64,000 nt of DNA from Chryseobacterium mulctrae (GCF_006175945.1 NZ_VAJL01000001.1:1984001-2048000); one strand, 5' to 3'; shown: positions 9,424-19,032, numbered from the stretch's first letter. Numbers and translations are program-made. The notes: generated by a model not told the origin, from the sequence alone.

Positions 9424-9859
9424 TGAAAAAAAGTTTTACAAAAATACTCATTTTAAATTGAATGAATTCTTGATGTGTGATATTTTATTTGAATAAGGGT
9501 TATTGATTCTTTTAAACACAAATATTTTGCACGAATAGACAATTAAAATCTGTTTAATTTCCTAAATCTGCGAGAGCTTTTTTAACGCAAAGATTTTATT
9601 TACTGAAATATATTTTAAGGAGCAAAGAATTAATCAACAAGTTGATTTGATGAAGCTAATGTTTAAGCTTTGCGTAGCAAATTTATTTGCCTTAGCTTTT
9701 CTAAAATCAAAATTTTGAATAATAAAATCTTTGCGTTAGAATAACCGCAAAGTTTGTCGTTCCGTAGGAATTTCAACAGTTGAAAAGTAAAAAAAGTATA
9801 GATTCTACGCTTCACTTCGTTACGCTCTGAATGACAAACTTTATGTAAATAAGAAATAA
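9424..9859. other. Gene-free stretch filled with intergenic repeats
   Basis: No supported gene in 436 bases. It contains AATCTGCGAGAG (9565-9576), also present at 4541; an element with perfect 18-bp inverted ends at 9583-9600 and 9721-9738; and, near 9799-9840, an ATTCTACGCTTC...GCTCTGAATGAC segment of a kind often seen between genes in this group. Confidence 0.6.
9583..9738. repeat. MITE-like element with perfect 18-bp inverted ends
   Basis: TAACGCAAAGATTTTATT at 9583-9600 is the exact reverse complement of 9721-9738. The 156-bp element has no ORF; an inner pair built on AGCTAAT...GCTTTGCG gives further folding. It is similar in architecture to the element at 6033-6164. Confidence 0.6.
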
Positions 9860-10555
9860 TTACAAATATGAACTCAAATCAAAATTTAAAATATCTCCTA
9901 CTCTTTTAAACTCATCATCTATCGTGGCATTTACCTTGATTCTTTCATTAGAAATAGGATGGTTGAAAATCAATTGATGAGCGTGAAGCGTCATTTTGTT
10001 GATATCAAATGTTTGAAGCCACAATTTATTCTGCTTGTTGCAACCGTGTTTACGGCATCCCAAAATCGGATGTAAAATATGCTTAAAATGCTTTCTCAAC
10101 TGATGAAATCTTCCAGTTTCAGGAATTGCTTCTACCAAACAATATCTCGAGGTTTGATGTTTTAAAAAAGGTAAATCTATTTCTGAAGTCTGTAAACGAC
10201 GATAGCGTGTAACTGCGTTTTGCTTGACTTCATTTTCATTAATCAAATTATAATCGATCGTTTCTTCTTCTTTTGCCCAGCCTCGCAAAATGGCGATGTA
10301 TTTCTTTTCAACCACTTTTTCCTCAAATTGAGTGCTCATCATTCTCAGCGTATCTTTATCTAAAGTAAACAACAAAACGCCCGAAGTTTTTCGGTCTAAA
10401 CGATGCACAGGATACACTTTTTGCCCGATTTGATTTCTCAATTCCTGAATTGCATACGTATCTGCTTCGCCCGAATAAAAAGACTTGTGAACCAATAATC
10501 CGCTTGGTTTATTGATGGCAATAAGATGTTCGTCTCGATAAAGAATTTCTAACAT
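9860..10555 (-). CDS. RluA-family pseudouridine synthase (TruC-like)
   Basis: 231 residues, short, without an S4 domain. The catalytic motif HRLDRKTSGVLLF (about residues 51-63) contains the invariant Asp that attacks uridine; GRFHQLRKHFKHILHPILG is the second family motif. The length and missing S4 domain fit TruC-type tRNA pseudouridine synthases better than RluC/RluD. The exact target uridine cannot be read from sequence. Confidence 0.85.
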   Translation of the reverse strand: MLEILYRDEHLIAINKPSGLLVHKSFYSGEADTYAIQELRNQIGQKVYPVHRLDRKTSGVLLFTLDKDTLRMMSTQFEEKVVEKKYIAILRGWAKEEETIDYNLINENEVKQNAVTRYRRLQTSEIDLPFLKHQTSRYCLVEAIPETGRFHQLRKHFKHILHPILGCRKHGCNKQNKLWLQTFDINKMTLHAHQLIFNHPISNERIKVNATIDDEFKRVGDILNFDLSSYL

Positions 10556-10667
10556 CCGGCAAAAGTAGAGATTTCAAATCTATTTGTTAAAACCTTTACT
10601 CAACTTTAAAAGTCTGTTTTTCAATTTTTGATAAGTTTAGCCCTGATTGAGCGACATGTTTGAGCTC

Positions 10668-10720
10668 ATTTTATTAGGTTTTGCGCGGCGGCTCCGCCGC
10701 CGCGCAAAACCTAATAAAAT
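10668..10720. repeat. GC-rich perfect hairpin, 24-bp arms, 5-nt loop
   Basis: The 24-bp arm at 10668-10691 is the exact reverse complement of 10697-10720, loop CTCCG. The inner half (GCGCGGCGG) is almost pure G+C in an AT-rich genome. It sits 117 bp before glyS, has no T-run, and so looks more like a mobile palindromic repeat than a terminator. Confidence 0.75.
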
Positions 10721-10837
10721 AGCGAGTAGCGAAAGCAGGTTCCCGGCTCCTAATAATTTCAAAGTTAAAAACTTCCATCTTCCATCTCCCTACTTCCCGC
10801 TTTTTCACTATTTTTGCAACTCAGACGTAAAAAAATT

Positions 10838-12379
10838 ATGGCAAAGCAAGAAGATGTTTTCAAGAAAGTGATTTCTCACGCTAAAGAATATGGTTTTATT
10901 TTCCCTTCGAGTGAGATCTATGACGGTTTATCCGCTGTTTATGATTATGGACAGAATGGCGCAGAACTGAAAAATAATATCAAACAATATTGGTGGAAAG
11001 CGATGGTACAGCTTAACGAAAATATTGTAGGTATTGATTCGGCAATTCTGATGCACCCGACTACTTGGAAAGCTTCGGGCCACGTTGACGCATTCAACGA
11101 TCCTTTGATTGACAATAAAGATTCTAAAAAACGTTTCAGAGCAGATGTTTTGGTGGAAGATTACTGTTTGAAAATTGAAGATAAAGAGAATAAAGAAATT
11201 GAAAAAGCTGCCAAAAGATTCGGTGAGTCTTTCGATAAAGCACAGTTTGAAGCGACCAATCCTAAAATTTTAGAATACAGAGCAAAAAGAGAACAAATCC
11301 TTTCAAGATTGGCTAAATCTTTGGAAAATGAAGATCTTGCTGATGTAAAAGCTTTAATTGAAGAATTGGAAATTGCTGATCCTGATACGGGTTCTAAAAA
11401 CTGGACGGAAGTAAGACAATTTAACTTGATGTTCGGAACTAAATTAGGAGCTTCTGCAGATTCTGCAATGGATCTTTATTTGAGACCGGAAACCGCTCAG
11501 GGTATTTTCGTCAACTTCTTAAACGTACAGAAAACTTCACGTCACAGACTTCCTTTCGGTATCGCTCAAATCGGAAAAGCATTTAGAAATGAGATCGTTG
11601 CAAGACAGTTTATTTTCAGAATGCGTGAATTTGAACAGATGGAAATGCAGTTTTTCGTTGCTCCGGGAACAGAACTTGAATTCTACGAACAATGGAAACA
11701 AAAACGTCTTAATTGGCACTTGGCTTTAGGATTAGGAAATGACAATTACAGATTCCACGATCATGAGAAACTGGCGCATTATGCAAACGCTGCGGCTGAT
11801 ATTGAATTTAATTTCCCATTCGGATTTAAAGAACTTGAAGGTATTCACTCAAGAACAGATTTCGACTTAAAAGCTCACGAAGAGCATTCAGGAAGAAAAC
11901 TACAGTTCTTCGATCCTGAAAGAAACGAAAACTATGTTCCTTATGTTGTTGAAACTTCTGTAGGTTTAGACAGATTATTCCTTTCAATTTTCTCTCATTG
12001 TTTAAGAGACGAAGTATTGGAAGACGGTTCAGAAAGAACAGTTTTATCTTTACCTCCAGCTTTAGCGCCAATTAAAGCAGCAATTCTTCCATTAATGAAG
12101 AAAGACGGTTTAGCTGAATATGCAGAAAAAATATTCGATGATTTGAAATATGATTTCAATTTATTCTACGAAGAAAAAGACGCGATCGGAAAACGTTACA
12201 GAAGACAGGATGCAATTGGTACACCTTACTGTATCACCATCGATCATGATTCTCTAACAGATCACACTGTAACGATAAGAGACAGAGACACGATGCAGCA
12301 GGAAAGAGTTCCGGTTTCTGAATTGAGACGAATTATCGACGAGAAAACGAACTTCAGAAATTTACTTTCTAAGATATAA
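10838..12379 (+). CDS. glyS: Glycine--tRNA ligase, dimeric type
   Basis: 513 residues from the ATG at 10838 (MAKQEDVFKKVISHAKEYGF). It is the alpha2, eukaryote/archaeal-like class II enzyme, encoded as one chain, not the alpha/beta bacterial pair. Visible motifs: RPETAQGIFVNF, FRNEIVARQFIFRMREFEQME (motif 2, in two blocks), and the C-terminal anticodon-binding domain with IGKRYRRQDAIGTPYCI. It charges tRNA-Gly in the cytoplasm. A clear terminator follows. Confidence 0.96.
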   Translation: MAKQEDVFKKVISHAKEYGFIFPSSEIYDGLSAVYDYGQNGAELKNNIKQYWWKAMVQLNENIVGIDSAILMHPTTWKASGHVDAFNDPLIDNKDSKKRFRADVLVEDYCLKIEDKENKEIEKAAKRFGESFDKAQFEATNPKILEYRAKREQILSRLAKSLENEDLADVKALIEELEIADPDTGSKNWTEVRQFNLMFGTKLGASADSAMDLYLRPETAQGIFVNFLNVQKTSRHRLPFGIAQIGKAFRNEIVARQFIFRMREFEQMEMQFFVAPGTELEFYEQWKQKRLNWHLALGLGNDNYRFHDHEKLAHYANAAADIEFNFPFGFKELEGIHSRTDFDLKAHEEHSGRKLQFFDPERNENYVPYVVETSVGLDRLFLSIFSHCLRDEVLEDGSERTVLSLPPALAPIKAAILPLMKKDGLAEYAEKIFDDLKYDFNLFYEEKDAIGKRYRRQDAIGTPYCITIDHDSLTDHTVTIRDRDTMQQERVPVSELRRIIDEKTNFRNLLSKI

Positions 12380-12384
12380 TTAAT

Positions 12385-12411
12385 AAGCCCTGATTTTTTC
12401 AGGGCTTTTTT
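12385..12411 (+). terminator. Rho-independent terminator of glyS
   Basis: AAGCCCTGA-ttttt-TCAGGGCTTTTTT: a strong stem followed by six T. Confidence 0.85.
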
Positions 12412-12459
12412 GATGCTTGGTTTTAAAATTATTCTAAATTTGTTTAAGACCAAATTCTT

Positions 12460-13593
12460 ATGATTATTCTTTTTTATATTACTCTTTTTCTGGTAACCGT
12501 GGTAGTTTTATTCTACATTTTCGGATATGCTTATCTCTTTAGCGGAATTTCGAAAACCTATCTTCGTGGAAAATCGAGCGCAAATATTGATGACGGAAAA
12601 CTTTTTACAAGTAACATCATTCACACAACAAAACCTGTTCTTTGGGATGAACATACTGATTACAACAAAAAAGATTTACCTAAAAATATCGTCGATGATT
12701 TAATTCAGTCAAACACGGCTTCATTTCTGGTCATAAAAGATGGAAAATTATTGCATGAACAATACTGGAACGGCTATAACGAACTTTCGAAAACCAATTC
12801 GTTTTCTATGGCAAAAGCGGTTACCGTTATGCTTTTCGGGAAAGCTTTAGAAGAAGGAAAAATTCAGAATATTGACAATAACTTTTCTGAGTTTTATGAT
12901 GAATTTAAAAGCAAACCTTTCGGTAGAGATTTAACTTTAAAGCATCTTGCTCAAATGGAATCTGGTTTAAACTGGGATGAAAATTATAAAAATCCTTTTC
13001 TTCCAAACGCTCGAGCGTATTACGGAAAAAGCTTGATAAAGGCTACATTCTCGAGACCATTTAAAGAAAAACCTGGTGAAAGATTTGAGTATCAAAGCGG
13101 TTCTACTCAACTTTTAGGGTTTGCAGTGAAAAAAGCAGTCAATCAGACTTTAGCAAGTTATTTATCTGAAAAATTCTGGATTCCGTTGGGAATGGAACAA
13201 AACGCAGATTGGAGCGTTGACGAAAGCGGAATGGAAAAAACATATTGCTGTATTCACTCCAACGCAAGGGATTTTGCAAAATTGGGGCAGCTATTTTTAG
13301 ATGACGGAAAAGTAGGAAATGAACAGGTTTTAAATTTAGATTTTATTGAACAAATGAGAACTCCTACCAAAAAATCTGATGAAATCTATGGAATGGGACT
13401 CTGGATTAACCATGACAATCCTATCAAACATTATTATTTCCTCGGTCTTCAAGGTCAATATATTATTATGATTCCTGAACATAAAATGGTGATTGTAAGA
13501 ACCGGAAGCTACAATAATTTACCAAAAACAGACAGAGGAAGACCGGATCAGGTGAAATTTTTGGTGAATGAAACTGTGAAATTGTTTGTATAA
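12460..13593 (+). CDS. Serine hydrolase, class C beta-lactamase/penicillin-binding-like
   Basis: 377 residues. An N-terminal membrane anchor (1-30) precedes a beta-lactamase-fold domain. The nucleophile is Ser116 in SxxK (FSMAKA). The second motif is YQSG near 200, where YxN is usual. The third box is HYYFLGLQGQYIIM, in place of KTG, as in esterase/6-aminohexanoate-dimer-hydrolase-like members. It is likely a periplasmic esterase or peptidase rather than a true antibiotic-inactivating enzyme. Monocistronic, 66 bp after the glyS terminator. Confidence 0.85.
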   Translation: MIILFYITLFLVTVVVLFYIFGYAYLFSGISKTYLRGKSSANIDDGKLFTSNIIHTTKPVLWDEHTDYNKKDLPKNIVDDLIQSNTASFLVIKDGKLLHEQYWNGYNELSKTNSFSMAKAVTVMLFGKALEEGKIQNIDNNFSEFYDEFKSKPFGRDLTLKHLAQMESGLNWDENYKNPFLPNARAYYGKSLIKATFSRPFKEKPGERFEYQSGSTQLLGFAVKKAVNQTLASYLSEKFWIPLGMEQNADWSVDESGMEKTYCCIHSNARDFAKLGQLFLDDGKVGNEQVLNLDFIEQMRTPTKKSDEIYGMGLWINHDNPIKHYYFLGLQGQYIIMIPEHKMVIVRTGSYNNLPKTDRGRPDQVKFLVNETVKLFV

Positions 13594-13765
13594 AGGTTAA
13601 GGTTGAGGCTAAGTTCGAGTTTGAAAATATTTTGACTCATGAATATTAAGGTAAAGAAAGGGTAAGGAAATACCTGAAAATATTTACATTAAGCACAAAA
13701 CTAAATTCAAAAATATCTTAACCTTAAAAACTAAAAGACCTTTACTATTTTAAAAATTAAAATTT

Positions 13766-14380
13766 ATGATAAAATACAATCCTTTGGTGGATGAATATAT
13801 TGAGAAATCTCCGGATTTTTCAAAGCCTATTTTAAACCATATCCGGGAAGTTGTACATGAATGTTATCCCGACATGGAAGAAGCGATCAAATGGAAGTTT
13901 CCGACTTTTATGTATAAAGGAAAAATTCTTTGTTCAATGGTTTCATTTAAGCAATATTGCAGCATGGGATTTTGGTTGCATGGTGAAATGCAGACGATAA
14001 AAAATCTTGAAACGGACGTTGAGAAAACCAATATGTTTAGCCTTGGAAAGATCACCAAACTCGAAGATCTTCCTTCAAAACCTCAGCTTAAAAAAATTAT
14101 TCTTGAGGCAATGGAACTTACCGATATGGGAGTTAAATTGAAAAAAGCAGCGCCCACAAAAACAGAAACTGCAGTTCCTCATGAGTTTCAGAATGTTTTA
14201 AATCAAAATAAAACAGCTTTGGATATTTTTCAAAAAGCAGCGCCTTCTTTCAGAAAAGAATACATCAACTGGATCACGGAAGCCAAAACAGAAACCACCC
14301 GAAATAAAAGGATGGAACAAGCCATAGAATGGATCTCAGAAGGAAAAGGCAGAAACTGGAAATATGAGAAAAAGAAATAA
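13766..14380 (+). CDS. DUF1801 / YdeI (OmdA-associated) family protein
   Basis: 204 residues. The N-terminal two-thirds is a DUF1801-type domain (KWKFPTFMYKGKILCSMVSF in about residues 42-61), and the C-terminal part (FQKAAPSFRKEYINWI, then AKTETTRNKRMEQAIEWI) is the short bacteriocin-protection/OmdA-like helical domain. It is cytoplasmic. The role of this family is not well established. It is a single gene without obvious partners. Confidence 0.8.
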   Translation: MIKYNPLVDEYIEKSPDFSKPILNHIREVVHECYPDMEEAIKWKFPTFMYKGKILCSMVSFKQYCSMGFWLHGEMQTIKNLETDVEKTNMFSLGKITKLEDLPSKPQLKKIILEAMELTDMGVKLKKAAPTKTETAVPHEFQNVLNQNKTALDIFQKAAPSFRKEYINWITEAKTETTRNKRMEQAIEWISEGKGRNWKYEKKK

Positions 14381-14453
14381 TTTAGTGGAAGTTGGGTGAT
14401 GGAAGCTGGAGGTTTACAAGTTTGAAAATATTTTTTGCTTTTAAACTAGGTTT

Positions 14454-15734
14454 TTAGTGAAATCTGAAATTCGCTTCGGGAAGCGTATTGTTTTTAAGAA
14501 AAGCTTCGTATTCAGGTGACATTTGAGCTCGGCCGAAAGTATTTTGCCCACTCATACTTCCGAGACGCACTTTATCTTTACCGTATTTTTTATTCATTGC
14601 ATCCATTGCTTTCATTACAGGCAAATGCTGATTCTGGCTGTCTTCTTCAAATAGATTAATCAACCGTTGATCTTCCGGGACAAAATCGTTGACGATAACG
14701 CCTGCTTTTTTATAATGAAAACCTTCTTCAAAAATAGATTCAAACAAATCATTCACGACTCTGCCAATAAGAATCGATGAATTGGTAGGGTTTGGCAGAA
14801 TCTGAGTTTTAGCATTTCTATATTCTGGTAAATCTTTTCTGAAACGATTGGTTTGTACAAAAACTGTGACCATTTTGCAGCAGGTGTTTTGCTTTCTCAG
14901 TCTTTCTGAACAATACATTCCAAAGGTTTCTACACGTTCGCGTACGTCCTCTTTTTTGGTAAGCATTTCCATAAAACTTCTCGTCACTGCAATCGATTTT
15001 TTAGGAGACGGAGTATCTAATTCCAATTGACGGATTCCTTTCAGTTCATTAATCATTCTTACGCCATGAATTCCCATGATTTTGCGAACCCACATTTCCG
15101 GTTTTTGGAGCAAATCCCATGCTTTATAAACTCCGTTGTCATTCATTTTTGCTCTAAGCTTTCTACCTATTCCCCAAACATCACCGATGTTGAGCCATTT
15201 TAAAGCTTTTTCAATTTTTTCGGGAGTATCTAAAATATAAACTCCTTCATTAAATTTTTCAGGAAAGTCTTTTACAATTCTGTTGGCCACTTTACACAAG
15301 GTTTTTGTAGGCGCAATACCGATGCTTACAGGAATATTTTCTTTATCCTGAATTTCTTTTTTAATTTTAACACAATAATCATGAGTGTCGATGTATTTAA
15401 AACTTGTGAGGTCTAAAAATAATTCATCAATCGAATATACTTCATAATCAGCTTTATCAACATAAGAGGCTGAAATCTCAATAACTCTCTGACTTTTAAA
15501 ATTATACAATTCAAATTTAGCAGAAAAACTCTTTACATCATGTTCCTTAAAAAGTTCTTTGTACTTAAACGCAGGAGCCGCCATCGGAATCCCCAAATCT
15601 TTCGCTTCTTTACTTCGAGACACAACGCATCCATCGTTGTTGGAAAGCACCACAACAGGTTTGTTTTCAAGCGAAGGATCTAAAGTTCTTTCACAGGAAA
15701 CAAAAAAATTATTGCAATCGACTAAAGCGTACAT
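14454..15734 (-). CDS. umuC: Y-family DNA polymerase (UmuC-type)
   Basis: 426 residues from the second ATG (MYALVDCNNFF), chosen because Y-family polymerases start right at the first catalytic strand. The palm has the metal-binding Asp in VDCNNFFVSCERT and Asp-Glu in YSIDELFLDLT. The thumb HhH region is KWLNIGDVWGIGRKL, and the little-finger domain extends to the end. It performs error-prone translesion synthesis. No umuD/LexA-like S24 peptidase lies beside it. Upstream, at 15860-15874, is the same dyad that precedes all island genes, so it is probably a member of that regulon, read divergently. Confidence 0.93.
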   Translation of the reverse strand: MYALVDCNNFFVSCERTLDPSLENKPVVVLSNNDGCVVSRSKEAKDLGIPMAAPAFKYKELFKEHDVKSFSAKFELYNFKSQRVIEISASYVDKADYEVYSIDELFLDLTSFKYIDTHDYCVKIKKEIQDKENIPVSIGIAPTKTLCKVANRIVKDFPEKFNEGVYILDTPEKIEKALKWLNIGDVWGIGRKLRAKMNDNGVYKAWDLLQKPEMWVRKIMGIHGVRMINELKGIRQLELDTPSPKKSIAVTRSFMEMLTKKEDVRERVETFGMYCSERLRKQNTCCKMVTVFVQTNRFRKDLPEYRNAKTQILPNPTNSSILIGRVVNDLFESIFEEGFHYKKAGVIVNDFVPEDQRLINLFEEDSQNQHLPVMKAMDAMNKKYGKDKVRLGSMSGQNTFGRAQMSPEYEAFLKNNTLPEANFRFH

Positions 15735-15859
15735 GATATGAAAAAACAACTGTTTGAAAGTACAAATCTATAACTTTTAAAACAGAATTTCATATTTCAA
15801 TAAAAATTTAACACCACGTCTATTTAATTCAAAATCAAACAATTAAATACTTTAAAACA

Positions 15860-15874
15860 CGTCACGTTTTGTCG
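15860..15874. promoter_or_regulatory. Island dyad motif, copy 1 (umuC side)
   Basis: CGTCACGTTTTGTCG, one of eight copies. It lies 126 bp upstream of umuC, and neither direction shows a clean TAnnTTTG box at the 11-bp spacing, unlike the other seven. Confidence 0.65.
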
Positions 15875-15942
15875 CAATAATGTATTAATCAGTGTTTGCA
15901 GAAAGTTTATTTTTTCATTTAAAATGACACCTTTTTTATCCT

Positions 15943-15981
15943 CAATGCGTCAAGTTTTGACGTATTGCACCCCTACATTTG
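15943..15981 (+). promoter_or_regulatory. Island promoter with dyad motif, copy 2 (M15 peptidase)
   Basis: The most symmetric copy: CGTCAAgttTTGACG (15948-15962) extends to an almost perfect 25-bp palindrome at 15943-15967. After 11 bp comes TACATTTG (15974-15981), a -7 box; the start codon is 21 bp further on. Confidence 0.8.
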
Positions 15982-16002
15982 TTTTCTAAAGAAACTAAAA
16001 AT

Positions 16003-16503
16003 ATGGACAAAATAACCTTACAGAGAATAGAAAAATTACATCCTTTTGTGAGGGAGGAAGTAAAACAAATCATCAAAGAATGTGATGAAGCATTAACCGG
16101 AAAAGCCAAAATAAGAATTACTCAGGGACTTCGAAGTTTTGAGGAGCAGGAAAAACTCTATGCTATCGGAAGAATTACAAACGGAAAAAAAGTAACGAAC
16201 GCCAAAGCCGGGCAGAGCATTCACAATTACGGATTAGCCGTTGATATCTGTTTAATTATTGACAGAAAAACAGCAAGTTGGGACACCGCAAAAGACTGGG
16301 ACAATGACCAAGTTGCCGACTGGTACGAATGCGTAAAAATTTTCGCAAAACACGGTTGGGATTGGGGCGGAAACTGGAAAACTTTTAAAGACCTTCCCCA
16401 CTTTGAAAAGAAGAATTTCCTGACTAAAAAAGGTTTGGTAAAAACGAGTTGGAGAGCGCTTGCAAAGCTGAAAAGGGATGATAATGGATATGTGGTTTTT
16501 TAA
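16003..16503 (+). CDS. M15-family peptidase, endolysin-like (L-Ala-D-Glu or D,D-peptidase)
   Basis: 166 residues from the ATG at 16003, 21 bp after the -7 box; the longer frame starts upstream of the promoter. The VanY/M15 zinc ligands are complete: SIHNYGLAVD gives His74 and Asp81, and LPHFE gives His133. There is no signal peptide or membrane segment, as in phage endolysins, so it stays in the cytoplasm unless the membrane is breached. It should cut peptidoglycan stem peptides. It is the first rightward gene of the island and carries the island promoter, which suggests a lysis or release role or an effector. Confidence 0.85.
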   Translation: MDKITLQRIEKLHPFVREEVKQIIKECDEALTGKAKIRITQGLRSFEEQEKLYAIGRITNGKKVTNAKAGQSIHNYGLAVDICLIIDRKTASWDTAKDWDNDQVADWYECVKIFAKHGWDWGGNWKTFKDLPHFEKKNFLTKKGLVKTSWRALAKLKRDDNGYVVF

Positions 16504-16512
16504 AAAATCATA

Positions 16513-16546
16513 CGTCGAGTTTTGGCGTTGTGAGAGAATAGTTTTG
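16513..16546 (+). promoter_or_regulatory. Island promoter with dyad motif, copy 3 (820-aa toxin)
   Basis: CGTCGAGTTTTGGCG (16513-16527), 11 bp, then TAGTTTTG (16539-16546), starting 10 bp after the M15 stop codon. The start codon follows at 16570 after a TAAAAACCAAAAGAATT leader. Confidence 0.75.
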
Positions 16547-16569
16547 TAAAAACCAAAAGAATTAAAATT

Positions 16570-19032
16570 ATGAAACAATTTAACGATGAATGGAGTGATA
16601 ATTTATCCGAATTTAAAATGCTTTCTTTTGAAGAAGTGAGCAATGGGTTCGAAGGAAATAAAAATCCTTTACAAGGTATAAAAAATCCAGAAAGTGCAGA
16701 ATATAAAGATGATGAATATATTAATCTTAAAAATCTTTTAGACAGCATTAGGCTCGCTTACAGAAATGGAAGTAAAATGCAATATACATTTGCAGAATAT
16801 TTCAATGATACACCACAAATGTACATTGTGGATGATAACAAGAACCATATTGACATTTCAGCAAAAATCGCATTAAAAAATGGCTCTATAAAAGTTTCTC
16901 AAAATCTCGGAAATGACAAACCTTTTATGGAAGTATTTTTTGATAGTAAAAGGCGCTTAACCTATTCCCTTTCTTTTTGTTACTCAGGATCTAGACAAGT
17001 CGCAATAATGCTAAGAACATATAGCTTTAAAGAATATAGAAATCTATTACTTTATTTGGGTTACGGAGATGTGGAAACCGATTATGATGCATCCAAGTTT
17101 TTTATCAAAGAATTTACTGACTTTCTAAATGACACTAAAAATACCGCAGATTATTTATACAAAGTATATGCAGATTTGCCAAAAAGTTTTATCGTACATA
17201 TACATCTTACTACTGAAAAAGTTGTAGAGCATCTCAGAATTCTTACAGATGTGGATGATACAGGCTGGTTTAGCTGGACAAAAGATACAAGTTCTTTATT
17301 AATTACAGTATTGGCAATGTTTCGGAATTATGACAAAGTAGTAGATTATCTAAATGAAAATCCAAAATTCGTTAATGAAATTTATGATAATCTTGATGGG
17401 CATTCTGAAATTTTGGGACAGCCAATTTCTAACCGTATACTATTTGCATCCACCTTAAATTTGTTTACGCAACAAGATCAAGATGCAAAAACAAAAATTA
17501 CCAATGTTCTCACCAGTTACGGTAATTACTATATTGAATCAAATATTTTGGAGCTAAATGATACTCTTAATACCATTAAAGGGATTGTCAGTTTCGATTG
17601 GGATTTTGATTATAAAGATGCTATTTTCTTACAACAGAAAAGAACGGTAGCAAAAACTAGAGAACGTCCACTTATAGGACAAGACGGAGAGCCAATAAAT
17701 GATATTTCAACAGATGAAACAATTACTGTAGAGGAGAATGTAGATCCAGGTTATTTCTACAATCCAATGAGTCCGGTGACCTATTTCGATAAAGAAGGAA
17801 ATTCACATTTAGTGACTGCACTATTTATAAAAGCGATTGCCGATGAGAAAGAATGGGCAAAAGTGATGCATCATATCCGTATTGGTGGGGATATTTTGGC
17901 TATAATCGCAGGGTTTATGACAATGGGATTAACTGCTGAGTTTTCTGTATTGGCTATTGCAGATATAGGTTTGGCGGGTATAGATTTGGCTCTGATGAAT
18001 GAAGACGTGCAAAAGTGGTTATCTGATCAAGGTTCTGCAGGAAAATGGTTTGTAGAAAACTGGGATTTAATCTATGCTTTTGTAGGTGCTGGAATAATGA
18101 GCATTGTAATAATGGAAGGTATTCTTACACATGGCCCTGCACTTTTGAGAAGATTGAAAAATCTTAAAGACATAAAAGGAAATTATCTTATTTTTACAAG
18201 GCAGCTGGAAAAACTGATTATCGAGCTCGACGCCTACAAAGCCAGAACAGCAACCAATGTCATAGAAGAAGTAGTAATTACGGCTAAGAAGAATGCATTG
18301 TTAGAGAAGCTTTTAAAACCATTTTTAAGCTCTGATGCCAATCTAGAATACATTATAGAGCAACTAGCTAAAAGAAAAATCTCTGTAAAAAAAGCAGGAG
18401 ATAATCTTTATGAAATTTATTATAATGGTAAACTGGTTACAGCTACAGATGCCAATGAAGCTGGGGCTTTTCTGAAAGATAATTTTTGGAAAACGGAAAG
18501 ACAATTACAAAAAGAGATTGATAAAGTAAAAACAAAGGAAAAACCTTTAGGAGGTAAAGGTCCTTTAGGAAAAGGAGAGGTAATTGGAAAATACAGTAAA
18601 AGACCTTTTAATCCTGACAAAGCAGGAGGTAAAATTCTTAATCTTTCTTGGAAAAATGCAGAAATTACTAAAAAAGGTATTGAGATTGTTAAAAAGCATT
18701 TGAGTAGATTTGAAGATATACAATGTAATAGAACAATGATTAAACGCCTTGAGGATATTATAAGTGGGGACATAAAAGCTACAGATTGGGATAAACGTTT
18801 TTACACACATGAAATGAGAGAATTTCAAAGATATAAAGCTCTTGGACATGAATCTACATTACAAAAAGAGATTGTTGATGGAGGAGATGTTTGGAATAAC
18901 ACGCATACAGCTACCCTTGAAGACTATCGAATTACTGACCAGGATAATTTTGGACAATCAAATTTATACCATCCAGAAATTTCTGATATAGATTTTATTT
19001 CAGATGCCGACAGAAAATTATTAGGATATTAA
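16570..19032 (+). CDS. Polymorphic toxin, 820 aa, with exchangeable C-terminal tip
   Basis: No signal peptide and no T9SS tail. Residues about 1-400 are an unrecognised carrier region. YFYNPMSPV followed by a hydrophobic helical block (about 395-540) resembles a matching block in the 871-aa toxin at 29571. Residues 584-652 are encoded by DNA repeated downstream in an orphan cassette (19375-19580), marking the joint where tips are exchanged. The remainder (about 653-820) is the tip: it contains RFYTHEMREFQRYKALG and VWNNTHTATLEDY, phrases I have seen at the ends of Rhs-like toxins, but I cannot name its activity. The small gene right after it is the likely immunity gene. Expressed from the island promoter. 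Confidence 0.75.
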   Translation: MKQFNDEWSDNLSEFKMLSFEEVSNGFEGNKNPLQGIKNPESAEYKDDEYINLKNLLDSIRLAYRNGSKMQYTFAEYFNDTPQMYIVDDNKNHIDISAKIALKNGSIKVSQNLGNDKPFMEVFFDSKRRLTYSLSFCYSGSRQVAIMLRTYSFKEYRNLLLYLGYGDVETDYDASKFFIKEFTDFLNDTKNTADYLYKVYADLPKSFIVHIHLTTEKVVEHLRILTDVDDTGWFSWTKDTSSLLITVLAMFRNYDKVVDYLNENPKFVNEIYDNLDGHSEILGQPISNRILFASTLNLFTQQDQDAKTKITNVLTSYGNYYIESNILELNDTLNTIKGIVSFDWDFDYKDAIFLQQKRTVAKTRERPLIGQDGEPINDISTDETITVEENVDPGYFYNPMSPVTYFDKEGNSHLVTALFIKAIADEKEWAKVMHHIRIGGDILAIIAGFMTMGLTAEFSVLAIADIGLAGIDLALMNEDVQKWLSDQGSAGKWFVENWDLIYAFVGAGIMSIVIMEGILTHGPALLRRLKNLKDIKGNYLIFTRQLEKLIIELDAYKARTATNVIEEVVITAKKNALLEKLLKPFLSSDANLEYIIEQLAKRKISVKKAGDNLYEIYYNGKLVTATDANEAGAFLKDNFWKTERQLQKEIDKVKTKEKPLGGKGPLGKGEVIGKYSKRPFNPDKAGGKILNLSWKNAEITKKGIEIVKKHLSRFEDIQCNRTMIKRLEDIISGDIKATDWDKRFYTHEMREFQRYKALGHESTLQKEIVDGGDVWNNTHTATLEDYRITDQDNFGQSNLYHPEISDIDFISDADRKLLGY
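18320..18525 (+). repeat. 206-bp direct repeat, copy inside the toxin gene
   Basis: Nearly identical to 19375-19580. It encodes the segment just before the variable tip, with few substitutions and mostly in-frame. It is the probable homology arm for tip replacement. Confidence 0.85.
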
